In this document: piece after piece, positions 41,397 through 50,607 of the stretch
How positions within the stretch are numbered: position 1 is the stretch's first letter
Layout of the letters: each line of letters starts with the position of its first letter
NCBI GenBank assembly: GCA_964425135.1
Contig: CAYRKW010000001.1
Coordinates: 1 to 64,000 of the forward strand
Length of the DNA: 64,000 bases
Direction: 5' to 3'
DNA from: CAYLLD01 sp964425135
GTDB taxonomy: Bacteria > Pseudomonadota > Alphaproteobacteria > Rhodobacterales > Rhodobacteraceae
Notes under the pieces: generated by a model
What the model was told of the DNA's origin: nothing
Databases searched by the model: none
The model's input: the letters and a program-made list of their open reading frames with translations, nothing else
Program-made: the position numbers and the translations under genes

Positions 41397-42562
41397 AAAC
41401 CCAAGTGTGCATTATCGGCGGCGGCCCGTCCGGCCTCTTGCTCGGGCAGCGCCTCCATAAGGCGGGCATCGGATCTATCATCATCGAGCGTGCCACCAAA
41501 GACCGTGTTCTTGCCCGCATCCGCGCAGGCGTGCTGGAGCGCGGCACCGTCGCGCAGTTGGAAGACATTGGTTGCGCGGATCGCCTGCACGCCGAAGGCC
41601 ACATCCACGACGGCACGATCCTCTCCACCGGCCAAGACCATTTCCGTATCGATTTCAAAGACCTCACCGGCACCTCGGTCATCGTCTATGGCCAAACCGA
41701 AGTGACCCGCGACCTCTACGATGCGCGCGATGAGGCAGGGTTAGAGACGCTCTACTCTGTCGAGGATGTCACGCTGCACGCCTTCGACAGCGCCGCACCC
41801 TTCGTCACATTCACCCATGAGGGCGGAGAAAAGCGAATCGATTGCGACTTTATCGCCGGATGCGACGGCTTCCATGGCGTCAGCCGCGCTGCCATTCCGG
41901 GCGATAAGTTGGAGACCTTCGAGCAGATTTACCCCTTCGGCTGGCTTGGGATCCTGTCGCGCACCCCGCCGGTCCATCATGAACTGATCTACACCCATTC
42001 CAAGCGCGGCTTTGCGCTCTGCTCGATGCGCAACGAAGCGCTCAGCCGCTATTACATCCAATGTGCGCTCTCCGATCATGTCGACGATTGGAGCGATGAA
42101 GCCTTCTGGACCGAGCTCAAACGCCGCCTGCCAGGCGAATACGCCGATGCGCTCGTCACAGGCCCGTCAATCGAGAAATCCATCGCGCCGCTGCGCTCTT
42201 TTGTGACCGAACCCATGCAATGGCAGCGCTTGTTCCTGTGCGGTGATGCGGCCCATATCGTTCCGCCGACCGGGGCAAAGGGCTTGAACCTCGCCGCATC
42301 TGATGTCCATTATCTCTTCGAAGGTCTGGAGGCATTCTACACATCGCGCGATAGGTCCTTGCTCGACGGATACTCGACCCGCGCGCTCGCGCGCGTCTGG
42401 AAGGCGGAGCGGTTTTCTTGGTGGTTCTCAAGCCTGACCCATCGCTACCCGGACCAATCACCCTTCGAGTTGCGCATGCAAAAAGCGGAACTCGATTTTC
42501 TGCGGAGCAATCGCGCCGCGCAAGTTGCAATGGCGGAAAACTATGTCGGACTCCCCTATTAA
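41393..42562 (+). CDS. pobA: 4-hydroxybenzoate 3-monooxygenase
   Basis: 389 residues, the family length. The FAD-binding GGGPSGLLLGQRLHKAGI, RIRAGVLERGTV (substrate and flavin region), the DG motif CDGFHGVSR, and the second FAD motif LCGDAAHIVPPTGAKGLNLA are all present. It hydroxylates 4-hydroxybenzoate to protocatechuate with NADPH, supplying the substrate of the following pcaHG dioxygenase. The start shares four bases with pcaD; the pcaC start lies inside its last 20 bases. Insertion of pobA within the pca operon puts the feeder reaction under the same control as ring cleavage. Confidence 0.94.
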   Translation: MKTQVCIIGGGPSGLLLGQRLHKAGIGSIIIERATKDRVLARIRAGVLERGTVAQLEDIGCADRLHAEGHIHDGTILSTGQDHFRIDFKDLTGTSVIVYGQTEVTRDLYDARDEAGLETLYSVEDVTLHAFDSAAPFVTFTHEGGEKRIDCDFIAGCDGFHGVSRAAIPGDKLETFEQIYPFGWLGILSRTPPVHHELIYTHSKRGFALCSMRNEALSRYYIQCALSDHVDDWSDEAFWTELKRRLPGEYADALVTGPSIEKSIAPLRSFVTEPMQWQRLFLCGDAAHIVPPTGAKGLNLAASDVHYLFEGLEAFYTSRDRSLLDGYSTRALARVWKAERFSWWFSSLTHRYPDQSPFELRMQKAELDFLRSNRAAQVAMAENYVGLPY

Positions 42563-42938
42563 TCGCAAATATGACGCAGGCATGCGCACCCGCCGAAAGG
42601 TGCTGGGCGATGCCCATGTGGACCGCGCGGAGGCGGGCAAATCCGACTTTGATGCGCCGTTTCAGGACCTGATCACCGAAGGCGCATGGGGCAGTGTCTG
42701 GTCGGATGAAACCATCAGCCACCGCGAACGCTCGATGCTCACACTGGCGCTTTTGGCGGCGACCGGGAATTTCGACGAAATCCCCATGCACATCCGTGCC
42801 TGCGCCAACACCGGCGCGAGCAAGGATGACATCATGCAGGCATTCTTGCATGTTGCGATCTACGCGGGTGTGCCCAAGGCCAATCACGCGATTAAGCTGG
42901 CCAAAGCGACCTTTGCGCAGATGGAGGAGGGCACATGA
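42543..42938 (+). CDS. pcaC: 4-carboxymuconolactone decarboxylase
   Basis: 131 residues of the CMD family. The core holds [35 protein letters not shown] and the [20 protein letters not shown] helix, which includes the conserved histidine and glutamine surroundings. It decarboxylates 4-carboxymuconolactone to the enol-lactone used by PcaD. The ATG at 42543 overlaps pobA by 20 bases. The stop overlaps pcaH (ATGA). Confidence 0.92.
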   Translation: MSDSPINRKYDAGMRTRRKVLGDAHVDRAEAGKSDFDAPFQDLITEGAWGSVWSDETISHRERSMLTLALLAATGNFDEIPMHIRACANTGASKDDIMQAFLHVAIYAGVPKANHAIKLAKATFAQMEEGT

Positions 42939-43663
42939 GAAAACCGGCCGAATACCACGCGCGCGACCGCCGCGCCCATCCGCCCGCCTACACGCCTGAC
43001 TATAAATCATCCGTCACCCGCAGCCCAAAGTTCTCGCTGATATCCCTGCAAAACTCCGTCTCCGAAATCACCGGTCCTGTCTTTGGCCACAGCGATATCG
43101 ACGCGGGCGACAATGATCTGATCAATAATTACGCCGCCAAGGGCGAAAGCGCGATTGGCGAGCGGATCATCCTGCATGGCCGCGTGCTCGATGAGACCGC
43201 AAAACCTGTGCCAAACACGCTCGTCGAGGTCTGGCAGGCAAATGCAGGCGGGCGCTATCGCCATCCCAATGACAGCTATTTTGCGCCCATCGACCCCAAC
43301 TTCGGCGGATGCGGGCGCACGCTGACCGACGCGGACGGATACTACTATTTCCGCACCGTGAAACCCGGCGCCTACCCATGGCGGAACGGCATAAACGACT
43401 GGCGTCCGGCGCATGTGCATATCTCGCTCTTTGGTGCCGCCTTCGCGCAGCGCCTGATTACCCAATGCTATTTTGAGGGCGATCCCCTGATCGCGCGCTG
43501 CCCGATTGTGCAGGGCCTGCCTGACGCCGGGGCCATCGATCAGTTGACAGCTAAACTCGACATGAAAGCGACCATACCGCTCGACACAATCGCCTACGCG
43601 CTCGATATCGTTCTGCGCGGTCGCCGCTCTACACTCTTTGAAAATCGTCTGGAGGGAAACTGA
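42935..43663 (+). CDS. pcaH: Protocatechuate 3,4-dioxygenase, beta subunit
   Basis: 242 residues. The non-haem Fe(III) ligands are visible: Tyr in [10 protein letters not shown], Tyr in AYPWRNG, and the His pair in [11 protein letters not shown]. Also seen are the conserved [14 protein letters not shown] and the family N-terminal [17 protein letters not shown]. With PcaG it opens the protocatechuate ring to 3-carboxymuconate using O2. The start overlaps the pcaC stop. pcaG follows with one base between the genes. Confidence 0.95.
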   Translation: MRKPAEYHARDRRAHPPAYTPDYKSSVTRSPKFSLISLQNSVSEITGPVFGHSDIDAGDNDLINNYAAKGESAIGERIILHGRVLDETAKPVPNTLVEVWQANAGGRYRHPNDSYFAPIDPNFGGCGRTLTDADGYYYFRTVKPGAYPWRNGINDWRPAHVHISLFGAAFAQRLITQCYFEGDPLIARCPIVQGLPDAGAIDQLTAKLDMKATIPLDTIAYALDIVLRGRRSTLFENRLEGN

Positions 43664-43664
43664 C

Positions 43665-44279
43665 ATGGCACAAGACGTCTTGCGCGAAACAGCCTCCCAA
43701 ACCGCCGGCCCCTACGTCCACATTGGCCTTGCGCCGGGCGCGGCGGGGTTTGACATCTACAAGACAGAATTGGGCCATGACATCGCTGGACCGAACGCCG
43801 CAGGCGAGCGCATTCGGGTCGAAGGACAAGTGATCGACGGCACGGGCACTCCGGTTAGGGATGCGATGATCGAGGTTTGGCAGGCCAACAGCGACGGCCA
43901 CTATGCCCATCCCGAAGGCGGCGGTCCGGTCGAAGACGGGTTTCGTGGCTGGGGCCGGGTCATCACAGATTTTACCACCGGCGCATGGGGTTTTGATACG
44001 ATCAAACCGGGCCGCACACGCGGGCGCAATATCGGCCTGCAAGCCCCGCATCTCAACATCTGGATCGTCGCACGCGGTATAAATATAGGCCTGAACACCC
44101 GCATGTATTTCGACGATGAGCCCAAGGCGAACGCCAAAGACCCGGTCCTCAATGTGATCGAATGGGACGTCCGCCGCGCGAGCCTCATCGCCAAACGTAG
44201 CGAACGGGCGGGGCGTCCCGTCTACCGCTTCGACATTCGCCTTCAGGGCGACGGTGAGACCGTGTTTTTCGATATCTAA
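43665..44279 (+). CDS. pcaG: Protocatechuate 3,4-dioxygenase, alpha subunit
   Basis: 204 residues: SQTAGPYVHIGLAPG at the N-terminus, IEVWQANSDGHYAHP, FDTIKPG and LQAPHLNIWIVARGIN. It is homologous to PcaH but lacks the iron ligands, as expected for the alpha subunit. The ATG at 43665 has GGAGGGA at seven bases and lies one base after the pcaH stop. The subunits form the (alpha-beta)n dioxygenase in the cytoplasm. Confidence 0.94.
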   Translation: MAQDVLRETASQTAGPYVHIGLAPGAAGFDIYKTELGHDIAGPNAAGERIRVEGQVIDGTGTPVRDAMIEVWQANSDGHYAHPEGGGPVEDGFRGWGRVITDFTTGAWGFDTIKPGRTRGRNIGLQAPHLNIWIVARGINIGLNTRMYFDDEPKANAKDPVLNVIEWDVRRASLIAKRSERAGRPVYRFDIRLQGDGETVFFDI

Positions 44280-44290
44280 TGAGGGCCGCC

Positions 44291-45124
44291 ATGACCACGC
44301 CTTGCATCATCTGCGTTGCCATCACCGGATCTCTGCCGCGCAAATCCGACAACCCGGCGGTCCCGATCTCGGTGCGCGAGCAGATTGAAAGCACCCATGA
44401 GGCTTTCGAGGCAGGCGCAAGCATCGCCCATTGCCACGTGCGCAACGACGACGAAACGCCCACGGCCGATCCGGACAGGTTTGCCTTGCTCAAAGAGGGG
44501 ATCGAGACGCATTGCCCTGGCATGATCGTGCAGCTGTCTACCGGCGGGCGCTCCGGGGCAGGGCGGGAGCGGGGCGGTATGCTCCCTCTGAAGCCCGATA
44601 TGGCCTCGCTCTCGGTTGGCTCGAACAACTTCCCCACTCGCGTCTATGAAAATCCACCTGATCTCGTGGATTGGCTGGCGTCCGAGATGCGAACCCATGG
44701 CGTGAAGCCGGAAATCGAGGCCTTCGATCTTAGCCATATTCTGCGCGCAAGGGAAATGGCCGACGCAGGTCAGCTCGACGGCACGCCTTATGTGCAGTTC
44801 GTGATGGGCGTCAAAAACGCCATGCCCGCAGATCGCGAGGTGTTCGATTTTTACGTCCGCACAATCCACCGCCTCTTTGGCGCAGACGCCCCTTGGTGCG
44901 CCGCTGGCATCGGGCGCAACCAGATCATCCTCAACGATTGGGCCATATCAACGGGCGGCCATGCGCGCACCGGTCTCGAAGACAATGTGCGCATCGACAA
45001 ATCGACTCTTGCCCCATCCAACGCAGCGCTCGTGCGCCGCGCCGTGGAGATTTGCGGCACATACAACCGCCCGGTTGCGACACCGCGCGAGGCACGCCAA
45101 ATCTTAGGGCTGCGCGCCGCATGA
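44291..45124 (+). CDS. BKACE-family (3-keto-5-aminohexanoate cleavage) enzyme
   Basis: 277 residues of the DUF849/BKACE family, zinc-dependent Claisen-type enzymes that split beta-keto acids with acetyl-CoA. The zinc histidines lie in SIAHCHVRND (H-x-H), with conserved IVQLSTGG, EIEAFDLSHI and LEDNVRIDK. Position between pcaG and pcaB suggests it acts on the beta-ketoadipate branch or a similar acid, replacing or adding to the usual pcaIJF steps, which are absent here. The ATG at 44291 follows GAGGG at five bases; an in-frame ATG at the pcaG stop is the alternative. Confidence 0.88.
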   Translation: MTTPCIICVAITGSLPRKSDNPAVPISVREQIESTHEAFEAGASIAHCHVRNDDETPTADPDRFALLKEGIETHCPGMIVQLSTGGRSGAGRERGGMLPLKPDMASLSVGSNNFPTRVYENPPDLVDWLASEMRTHGVKPEIEAFDLSHILRAREMADAGQLDGTPYVQFVMGVKNAMPADREVFDFYVRTIHRLFGADAPWCAAGIGRNQIILNDWAISTGGHARTGLEDNVRIDKSTLAPSNAALVRRAVEICGTYNRPVATPREARQILGLRAA

Positions 45125-46200
45125 GCGACATCACTGCCCACCCTTGGCTCTCTAGCCTCTTTGGGGACACCCAAATGGCCGCGCTCTTCGCGCCTGAGGC
45201 AGAGGTGCAGCGTTTTTTGCGGATCGAAGCGGCTTGGACATCTGCGCTCGGGCAGGTGGCCGGCAAGAATGTTCAAAAAATTGCCGATGCGATCCTCAGC
45301 GCCGATATTTCCCCGCAAGACCTACAGCTAGGCTTCGCCCGCGACGGTGTGCCGATCCCTGCGCTCGTGACACGACTGACGACCGAGCTAGGCGAGGATG
45401 CGGCGCAATGGCTCCACCATGGCCTCACCTCGCAAGACGTCGTCGATACCAGCCTCATGCTCGCCTTGCACGAGGCGCTCACTGCGCTGATCAATCGTCT
45501 GAAAACACTCGATCAACGGCTGGCGACACTGCAAACCGACTTTGGCACCGCCCGCATCATGTCGATCACCCGCATGCAGCCCGCACTCGACACAACCGTC
45601 ACCCATATCATTGCGCAGTGGCGTGCCCCACTGGCCAGATTGTTGGAGGATGCCGCGCGCGCGCAGGACGATCTGTCGGTCATTCAATGGGGCGGCCCCA
45701 TCGGCACGCGCGATCATCCAGACGCGGACCAGCTCGGCAAAGCCTTCGCGGGCCAGCTTGATCTCACCGATCCGGGCCACGCATGGCACACTGACCGCAC
45801 ACGGATCAGTGCGGCGGCTCACATCATGGGGCGCATGACAATCGCCACTGGAAAAATAGGCGAAGATATTGCGCTCATGGCTGCGATGGGGCCTGAGTTC
45901 ATCCGGCTTTCCGGGGGAACATCTTCCGCTATGCCTCATAAAAACAACCCCGTGCAAGCCGAAGCGCTGATTACACTGGCGGATATTGCTGCGCGTTTGC
46001 AGGCCAATCTCACCCGCTCCGCCCGACACGAAGGCCTCCGCTCGGGCCGCGCCTGGATGCTGGAGATGATTACCCTCCCGCAGCTCATCATCACCACCGC
46101 CGCCGCATTGCGCGTCTCAAATGCCTTGCTGGACACTATCACATCCATAGGCGCCAAAGCCCAGAAGCGGCGGCAAACCAACACAACCCGATCACCGTAA
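45121..46200 (+). CDS. pcaB: 3-carboxy-cis,cis-muconate cycloisomerase
   Basis: 359 residues of the fumarase/aspartase superfamily. Signature regions are LTSQDVVDTSLMLAL, the MSITRMQPALDTTVTHIIAQ helix and the flexible loop SGGTSSAMPHKNNPVQAEAL (GSSxMPxKxNP). It converts 3-carboxymuconate to 4-carboxymuconolactone. The ATG overlaps the preceding stop (ATGA); the frame open upstream belongs to the previous gene's shadow. At 359 residues it is on the short side for PcaB. It ends the pca operon in this window. Confidence 0.9.
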   Translation: MSDITAHPWLSSLFGDTQMAALFAPEAEVQRFLRIEAAWTSALGQVAGKNVQKIADAILSADISPQDLQLGFARDGVPIPALVTRLTTELGEDAAQWLHHGLTSQDVVDTSLMLALHEALTALINRLKTLDQRLATLQTDFGTARIMSITRMQPALDTTVTHIIAQWRAPLARLLEDAARAQDDLSVIQWGGPIGTRDHPDADQLGKAFAGQLDLTDPGHAWHTDRTRISAAAHIMGRMTIATGKIGEDIALMAAMGPEFIRLSGGTSSAMPHKNNPVQAEALITLADIAARLQANLTRSARHEGLRSGRAWMLEMITLPQLIITTAAALRVSNALLDTITSIGAKAQKRRQTNTTRSP

Positions 46201-46201
46201 C

Positions 46202-46227
46202 AAAAAAACGCGCCCCAACGGGACGCG
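46202..46227 (-). terminator. Intrinsic terminator of the SBP gene (minus strand)
   Basis: On the minus strand CGCGTCCC pairs with GGGGCGCG (one G-T pair, loop GTT) and is followed by seven T residues. It lies 40 bases after the amino-acid binding protein gene and also backs onto the 3' end of pcaB. Confidence 0.8.
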
Positions 46228-46266
46228 CTCACTTCACTGCCAGCCTATCTTAGGCGGATGGGCGGC

Positions 46267-47043
46267 TCAAAGCCCCCATTTGGCAGCCGTCGCTTCGAAG
46301 AACCCTTGTGCCTTTTTTAACTCGATCCAGCTGTTCACATAGTTGATCCAGACTTGATCGGTTTGTGGCAGAAGCATCGCAATCGGTGTTGGGGCGCGTG
46401 GCTCCTCAACGGCGATCTGGCGCAGATTTGGGAATTTTTCAAGGAGGGTGGAGCCTTCGATGTTCGATGTGATGAACACATCGCCCCGACCTGCGAGCAC
46501 TTCCTGAAACCCACGCGCGGGCGCTTCAACAACGGTGATCTGCGCATCCGGGAACCACTCGCGCACACTCTTCTCAAACGTCGTGCCCAGCGTTGTGGCG
46601 ACTTTGACATCCGCCATATTGACCGAGTCCCAACCCGAGAAGCGATCCGCCTTATCTTCGGTGGTAAACGGCAGGATTTCGACCGCAATATAGCTGTCCG
46701 AATAGCCAGCCGCCTTCAAGCGCGCCGGGCTGATCGAGGCAGAGCCGGTCATATGGTAATTGCCCGCAACAACGCCGTTCACCAGCGTTTTCCAGTCTGT
46801 CGGGACCATCTCAAGCTCAACGCCCAGATCGGTCGCCAGCTGGGTCATCACGTCGATATCGTAACCGACATAAGTGTTGGTCGCCGGATCGCGGACCGTC
46901 ATCGGGTTCCAATCGCCGGTGGTGCCGACCTTGAGAACGCCGTTATTCAGAATATCGTTCAGCGCCGATTGCGCATGCGCCGGTGCGCCGGAAAGCCCGA
47001 TCGCGCAAAGTGCTGCAAGGCCGAGTTTTTGGAAGAGTTTCAT
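46267..47043 (-). CDS. Amino-acid-type ABC transporter substrate-binding protein
   Basis: 258 residues with a Sec signal (GLAALCAIGLSGAPAHAQ), then VLKVGTTGDWNPMT, the YVGYDIDVMTQLATDLGVEL motif of family 3 periplasmic binding proteins, and FSGWDSVNMADVKVATTLGT. The likely ligand is a polar amino acid or related compound; cyclohexadienyl-dehydratase-like relatives exist in this fold. The ATG at 47043 is preceded by AGGGA. It is read divergently from the ATPase and permease genes, with which it should form one transporter. Confidence 0.9.
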   Translation of the reverse strand: MKLFQKLGLAALCAIGLSGAPAHAQSALNDILNNGVLKVGTTGDWNPMTVRDPATNTYVGYDIDVMTQLATDLGVELEMVPTDWKTLVNGVVAGNYHMTGSASISPARLKAAGYSDSYIAVEILPFTTEDKADRFSGWDSVNMADVKVATTLGTTFEKSVREWFPDAQITVVEAPARGFQEVLAGRGDVFITSNIEGSTLLEKFPNLRQIAVEEPRAPTPIAMLLPQTDQVWINYVNSWIELKKAQGFFEATAAKWGL

Positions 47044-47111
47044 GGGTCTGTCCCTGTTTTTGACTGAGAAATGGTGCAATAGAGAAAATCGTCTGTACTT
47101 CCAGTTGGTTT

Positions 47112-47128
47112 ATCGGGTTTATCCCGAT
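47112..47128. promoter_or_regulatory. Operator-like inverted repeat between divergent ABC transporter genes
   Basis: ATCGGG-TTTAT-CCCGAT lies between the binding-protein gene and the ATPase/permease genes. A site shared by both divergent units would suit coordinated control. The cognate regulator is not in the window. Confidence 0.35.
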
Positions 47129-47173
47129 GAGCGGTCGTTAGAGCGGACGATCCGTCTGTGAGTGGAGTTAACC

Positions 47174-47920
<747 letters not shown>

Positions 47921-47935
47921 AAAGGGCCTCCAATA

Positions 47936-48703
47936 ATGTCGCGCAACACAGTTCTGCTCATCACATCGCTTTTGGTACTGAGCGCTTGCAGCTCCGGCCC
48001 AAGCGTCTGGGGCTGGTATGTGATCGATCCCACAACGCCCAAAGGCCTGTCGAACATCCGTTTTTTGATTAACGGCTTTTGGGCCACGATCCTGTTGTCG
48101 ATCATCGCCGCTGTTATGTCGATGACCATCGGCCTCATTGTCGCCTTGCCTGGCATGTCCACGAACCGCTGGGTCCGCCTGCCATCGCGCATCTACATCG
48201 AATTTGTCCGCGCCATCCCGCTTTTGCCGATGCTGTTCTGGGTGTTTTACGGGCTGCCCGTGGTGCTTAAATCCATCGGCATCAACATCAGCATCGACGC
48301 TTTTTGGGGCGCGATCATCACGCTCGCCATCTCCGACAGCGCCTTTACGGCCGAGATCTACCGCTCTGGCATCCAGTCCATTAACAAAGGCCAGACAGAA
48401 GCGGCCAAAACCGTCGGTCTGACCTACAGCCAGACCATGCGCTATGTGATCCTGCCCCAGGCGATCAAACGCATCCTGCCCCCCTTGGCCAACCAGTTCA
48501 TCTACATCGTCAAAATGTCTGCATTTGCCTCTGTGATCGGCATGCAGGAACTCACCCGCCGCGCCAATGAACTGGTGGTGACAGAATATCGCCCGCTGGA
48601 AATCTACACGCTCCTGATCCTCGAATATCTCGTCCTTGTTCTGATCATAAGTTTCTTCGTGCGCTGGCTGGAGCGCAAAATGGGCGCAGATGAGAGTAAG
48701 TAA
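47936..48703 (+). CDS. Amino-acid ABC transporter permease with lipobox-like N-terminus
   Basis: 255 residues. The BPD permease core includes FWATILLSIIAAVMSMTIGL, IEFVRAIPLLPMLFWVFYGL, and the EAA-loop region INKGQTEAAKTVGLTYSQTM. Unusually, the protein begins with MSRNTVLLITSLLVLSACSS, which reads like a lipoprotein signal (LSAC lipobox) and is not a normal permease start. Only one permease gene is present, so a homodimer is likely. Whether Cys18 is lipidated cannot be told from sequence. Confidence 0.85.
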   Translation: MSRNTVLLITSLLVLSACSSGPSVWGWYVIDPTTPKGLSNIRFLINGFWATILLSIIAAVMSMTIGLIVALPGMSTNRWVRLPSRIYIEFVRAIPLLPMLFWVFYGLPVVLKSIGINISIDAFWGAIITLAISDSAFTAEIYRSGIQSINKGQTEAAKTVGLTYSQTMRYVILPQAIKRILPPLANQFIYIVKMSAFASVIGMQELTRRANELVVTEYRPLEIYTLLILEYLVLVLIISFFVRWLERKMGADESK

Positions 48704-48898
48704 GCATCTCTGAATGCCTGTCGCTACGCGACAACGGGACGTGTCGCCGGATCCGGGCTTTTTGAGACAAGAAACTCTATCTGGGATGTATCTCTGAAGT
48801 CTTCGCATCAATTTCACTCCAACCCTCCAAGAAACTCTTGATCCTCCCCGCAAATCTGACACCATCGCCCCGCGTCAGACCCCAAGGAGCGACAACCG

Positions 48899-50167
48899 GT
48901 GGCATTGCCCGACAAAATTGAAACCCTCATCGTTGGTGGCGGTCAGGCGGGCATCGCGATGAGCGAGCATCTGGGCAAAGCCGGACGTCCCCATATCATC
49001 GTCGAAAAAAACCGCATCGCAGAGCGCTGGCGCAGCGCGCGATGGGACAGCCTGTGCATGAACGGCCCCGCATGGCATGACCGCTTCCCCGGGCTTGAAT
49101 TCACCCAAGACGGACCAGATGATTTTCCCGGCAAAGACCGTGTTGCGGCCTATTTTGAGGACTATGTCGCCATGCTGAACGCTCCGATGCACACCGGCAT
49201 CGAGGTTATCAGCGCCAAACGCAGTGGCGCATCCTCACATTTCGAGGTCCAAACCAGCGCAGGCCCGCTGACTGCGCAAAACATCGTCGCCGCCACCGGG
49301 CCGTTCCAAACTCCAATCATCCCGCCCGTCGTGCCCAAGACAGCGAAGGTGACACAAATCCACTCGAACACCTACAAAAACCCGGACCAGATCGCAGATG
49401 GCGCTATTCTCGTCGTCGGCGCAGGCTCGTCAGGTGGGCAAATCGCGGATGAGCTGGTGCGCGCAGGCCGCGATGTGTACCTGTCGGTGGGCCCGCACCA
49501 ACGCCCGCCGCGCAGCTACCGTGGCCGCGATTTCTGCTGGTGGCTGGGCGTGCTTGGAAAATGGGACGCTGTCACGCCGGGGCCGGGCACAGAGCATGTC
49601 ACCATATCTGTCAGCGGCGCGCACGGCGGACACACGGTTGATTTCCGTGACTATGCTGCCCGTGGCCTGACGCTCGTGGGCATGACAGAGCGCTTTGAGG
49701 ACGGCACCGTGCATTTCGCCGATGATCTGGCGCGAAACATCGCGCAGGGCGACGCCAATTACCTGTCGCTCCTCGATGAAGCCGACGCCTATATCGACCG
49801 TCTTGGCCTTGATCTCCCGCTGGAACCTCGGGCGCGTGACTTCGCCGACATGCCCGATTGCGTCACCACCCCCATCCGCCAGCTTGATCTGGTCAAAGCA
49901 GGCATCAACACCATTATCTGGGCGACAGGCTACGCCGTCGATTACAGCTGGCTTGAGACAGATGTCTTCGACGATGCAGGCCGCCCCATTCACCAGCGCG
50001 GCGTGACCTCAGAGCCGGGGGTCTATTTCCTCGGCCTGCCATGGCAATCGCGGCGTGGTTCGTCGTTCATCTGGGGCGTCTGGCACGATGCCAAATACCT
50101 CGCAGATCAGATCGTGATCCAACGCAGCTATCTCGACTATCACACCGCGGCCAGCGTAGCAGACTAA
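48899..50167 (+). CDS. Flavin-containing monooxygenase-type oxidoreductase
   Basis: 422 residues from a GTG with AAGGAG nine bases upstream. It has two Rossmann nucleotide motifs: LIVGGGQAGIAMSEHLGKAG (FAD) and LVVGAGSSGGQIADELVRAG (NADPH). The N-terminal ERWRSARWDSLCMNGPAW resembles FMO/YUC-type enzymes, and the C-terminal IWATGYAVDYSWL contains the ATG motif of this group. It probably oxygenates a nitrogen or sulfur atom, or a carbonyl, of a small substrate. RidA and DUF1028 genes follow closely (11 bases, then overlapping), so the three form an operon. The 195 bases before it hold no gene. Confidence 0.85.
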   Translation: MALPDKIETLIVGGGQAGIAMSEHLGKAGRPHIIVEKNRIAERWRSARWDSLCMNGPAWHDRFPGLEFTQDGPDDFPGKDRVAAYFEDYVAMLNAPMHTGIEVISAKRSGASSHFEVQTSAGPLTAQNIVAATGPFQTPIIPPVVPKTAKVTQIHSNTYKNPDQIADGAILVVGAGSSGGQIADELVRAGRDVYLSVGPHQRPPRSYRGRDFCWWLGVLGKWDAVTPGPGTEHVTISVSGAHGGHTVDFRDYAARGLTLVGMTERFEDGTVHFADDLARNIAQGDANYLSLLDEADAYIDRLGLDLPLEPRARDFADMPDCVTTPIRQLDLVKAGINTIIWATGYAVDYSWLETDVFDDAGRPIHQRGVTSEPGVYFLGLPWQSRRGSSFIWGVWHDAKYLADQIVIQRSYLDYHTAASVAD

Positions 50168-50178
50168 GGACGGATCCT

Positions 50179-50607
50179 ATGGCCCATACCCGCATTCGCA
50201 AATTCAACACCGCTGAAACTTACCCAGAGCAGAACCTCGATAACGACTTATGCCAAGCGGTCGTGACTGAGGGCGGCAAAACCGTTTACCTGCGCGGTCA
50301 ATGCCCCCAAAACCTCGATGACGCCAAGAATATCGACAGTCATGATCCGGTCGAACAGACCCATAAAGTCATGCAAAACATCCGCCAGCTGATCGAAGAG
50401 GCCGGCGGCGAGATGGCGCATCTGGTCAAAGTCGTCGTCTACATCACCGACGTGCGCCACCGCGAAGCGGTCTACCGGACCATGGGCGAATACATCAAAG
50501 GCGTGCATCCGGTCTCGACAGGGTTGGTTGTCCAGGCGCTCGCCCGGCCTGAATGGCTTGTCGAGATTGATGGCACCGCTGTGATCCCCGAAGGATATGT
50601 GCCGTGA
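50179..50607 (+). CDS. RidA/YjgF-family protein
   Basis: 142 residues. The family core is visible: LYRGQ-type strand VYLRGQCPQNLDD, THKVMQNIRQLIEEAGGEMA, VVVYITDVRHREAVYRTMGE, and the closing PEWLVEIDGTAVIP; the usual arginine of the RidA active site falls in the C-terminal LARPEWLVEID region. RidA enzymes hydrolyse reactive enamine/imine intermediates of amino-acid breakdown. ATG 50179 follows AAGGA. The last four bases overlap the DUF1028 start (GTGA). Confidence 0.9.
   Translation: MAHTRIRKFNTAETYPEQNLDNDLCQAVVTEGGKTVYLRGQCPQNLDDAKNIDSHDPVEQTHKVMQNIRQLIEEAGGEMAHLVKVVVYITDVRHREAVYRTMGEYIKGVHPVSTGLVVQALARPEWLVEIDGTAVIPEGYVP

Noticed and set aside
48730..48755. TGTCGC/GCGACA inverted repeat after the permease gene as terminator
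   Set aside because: A six-base stem with a three-base loop and no U-tract.
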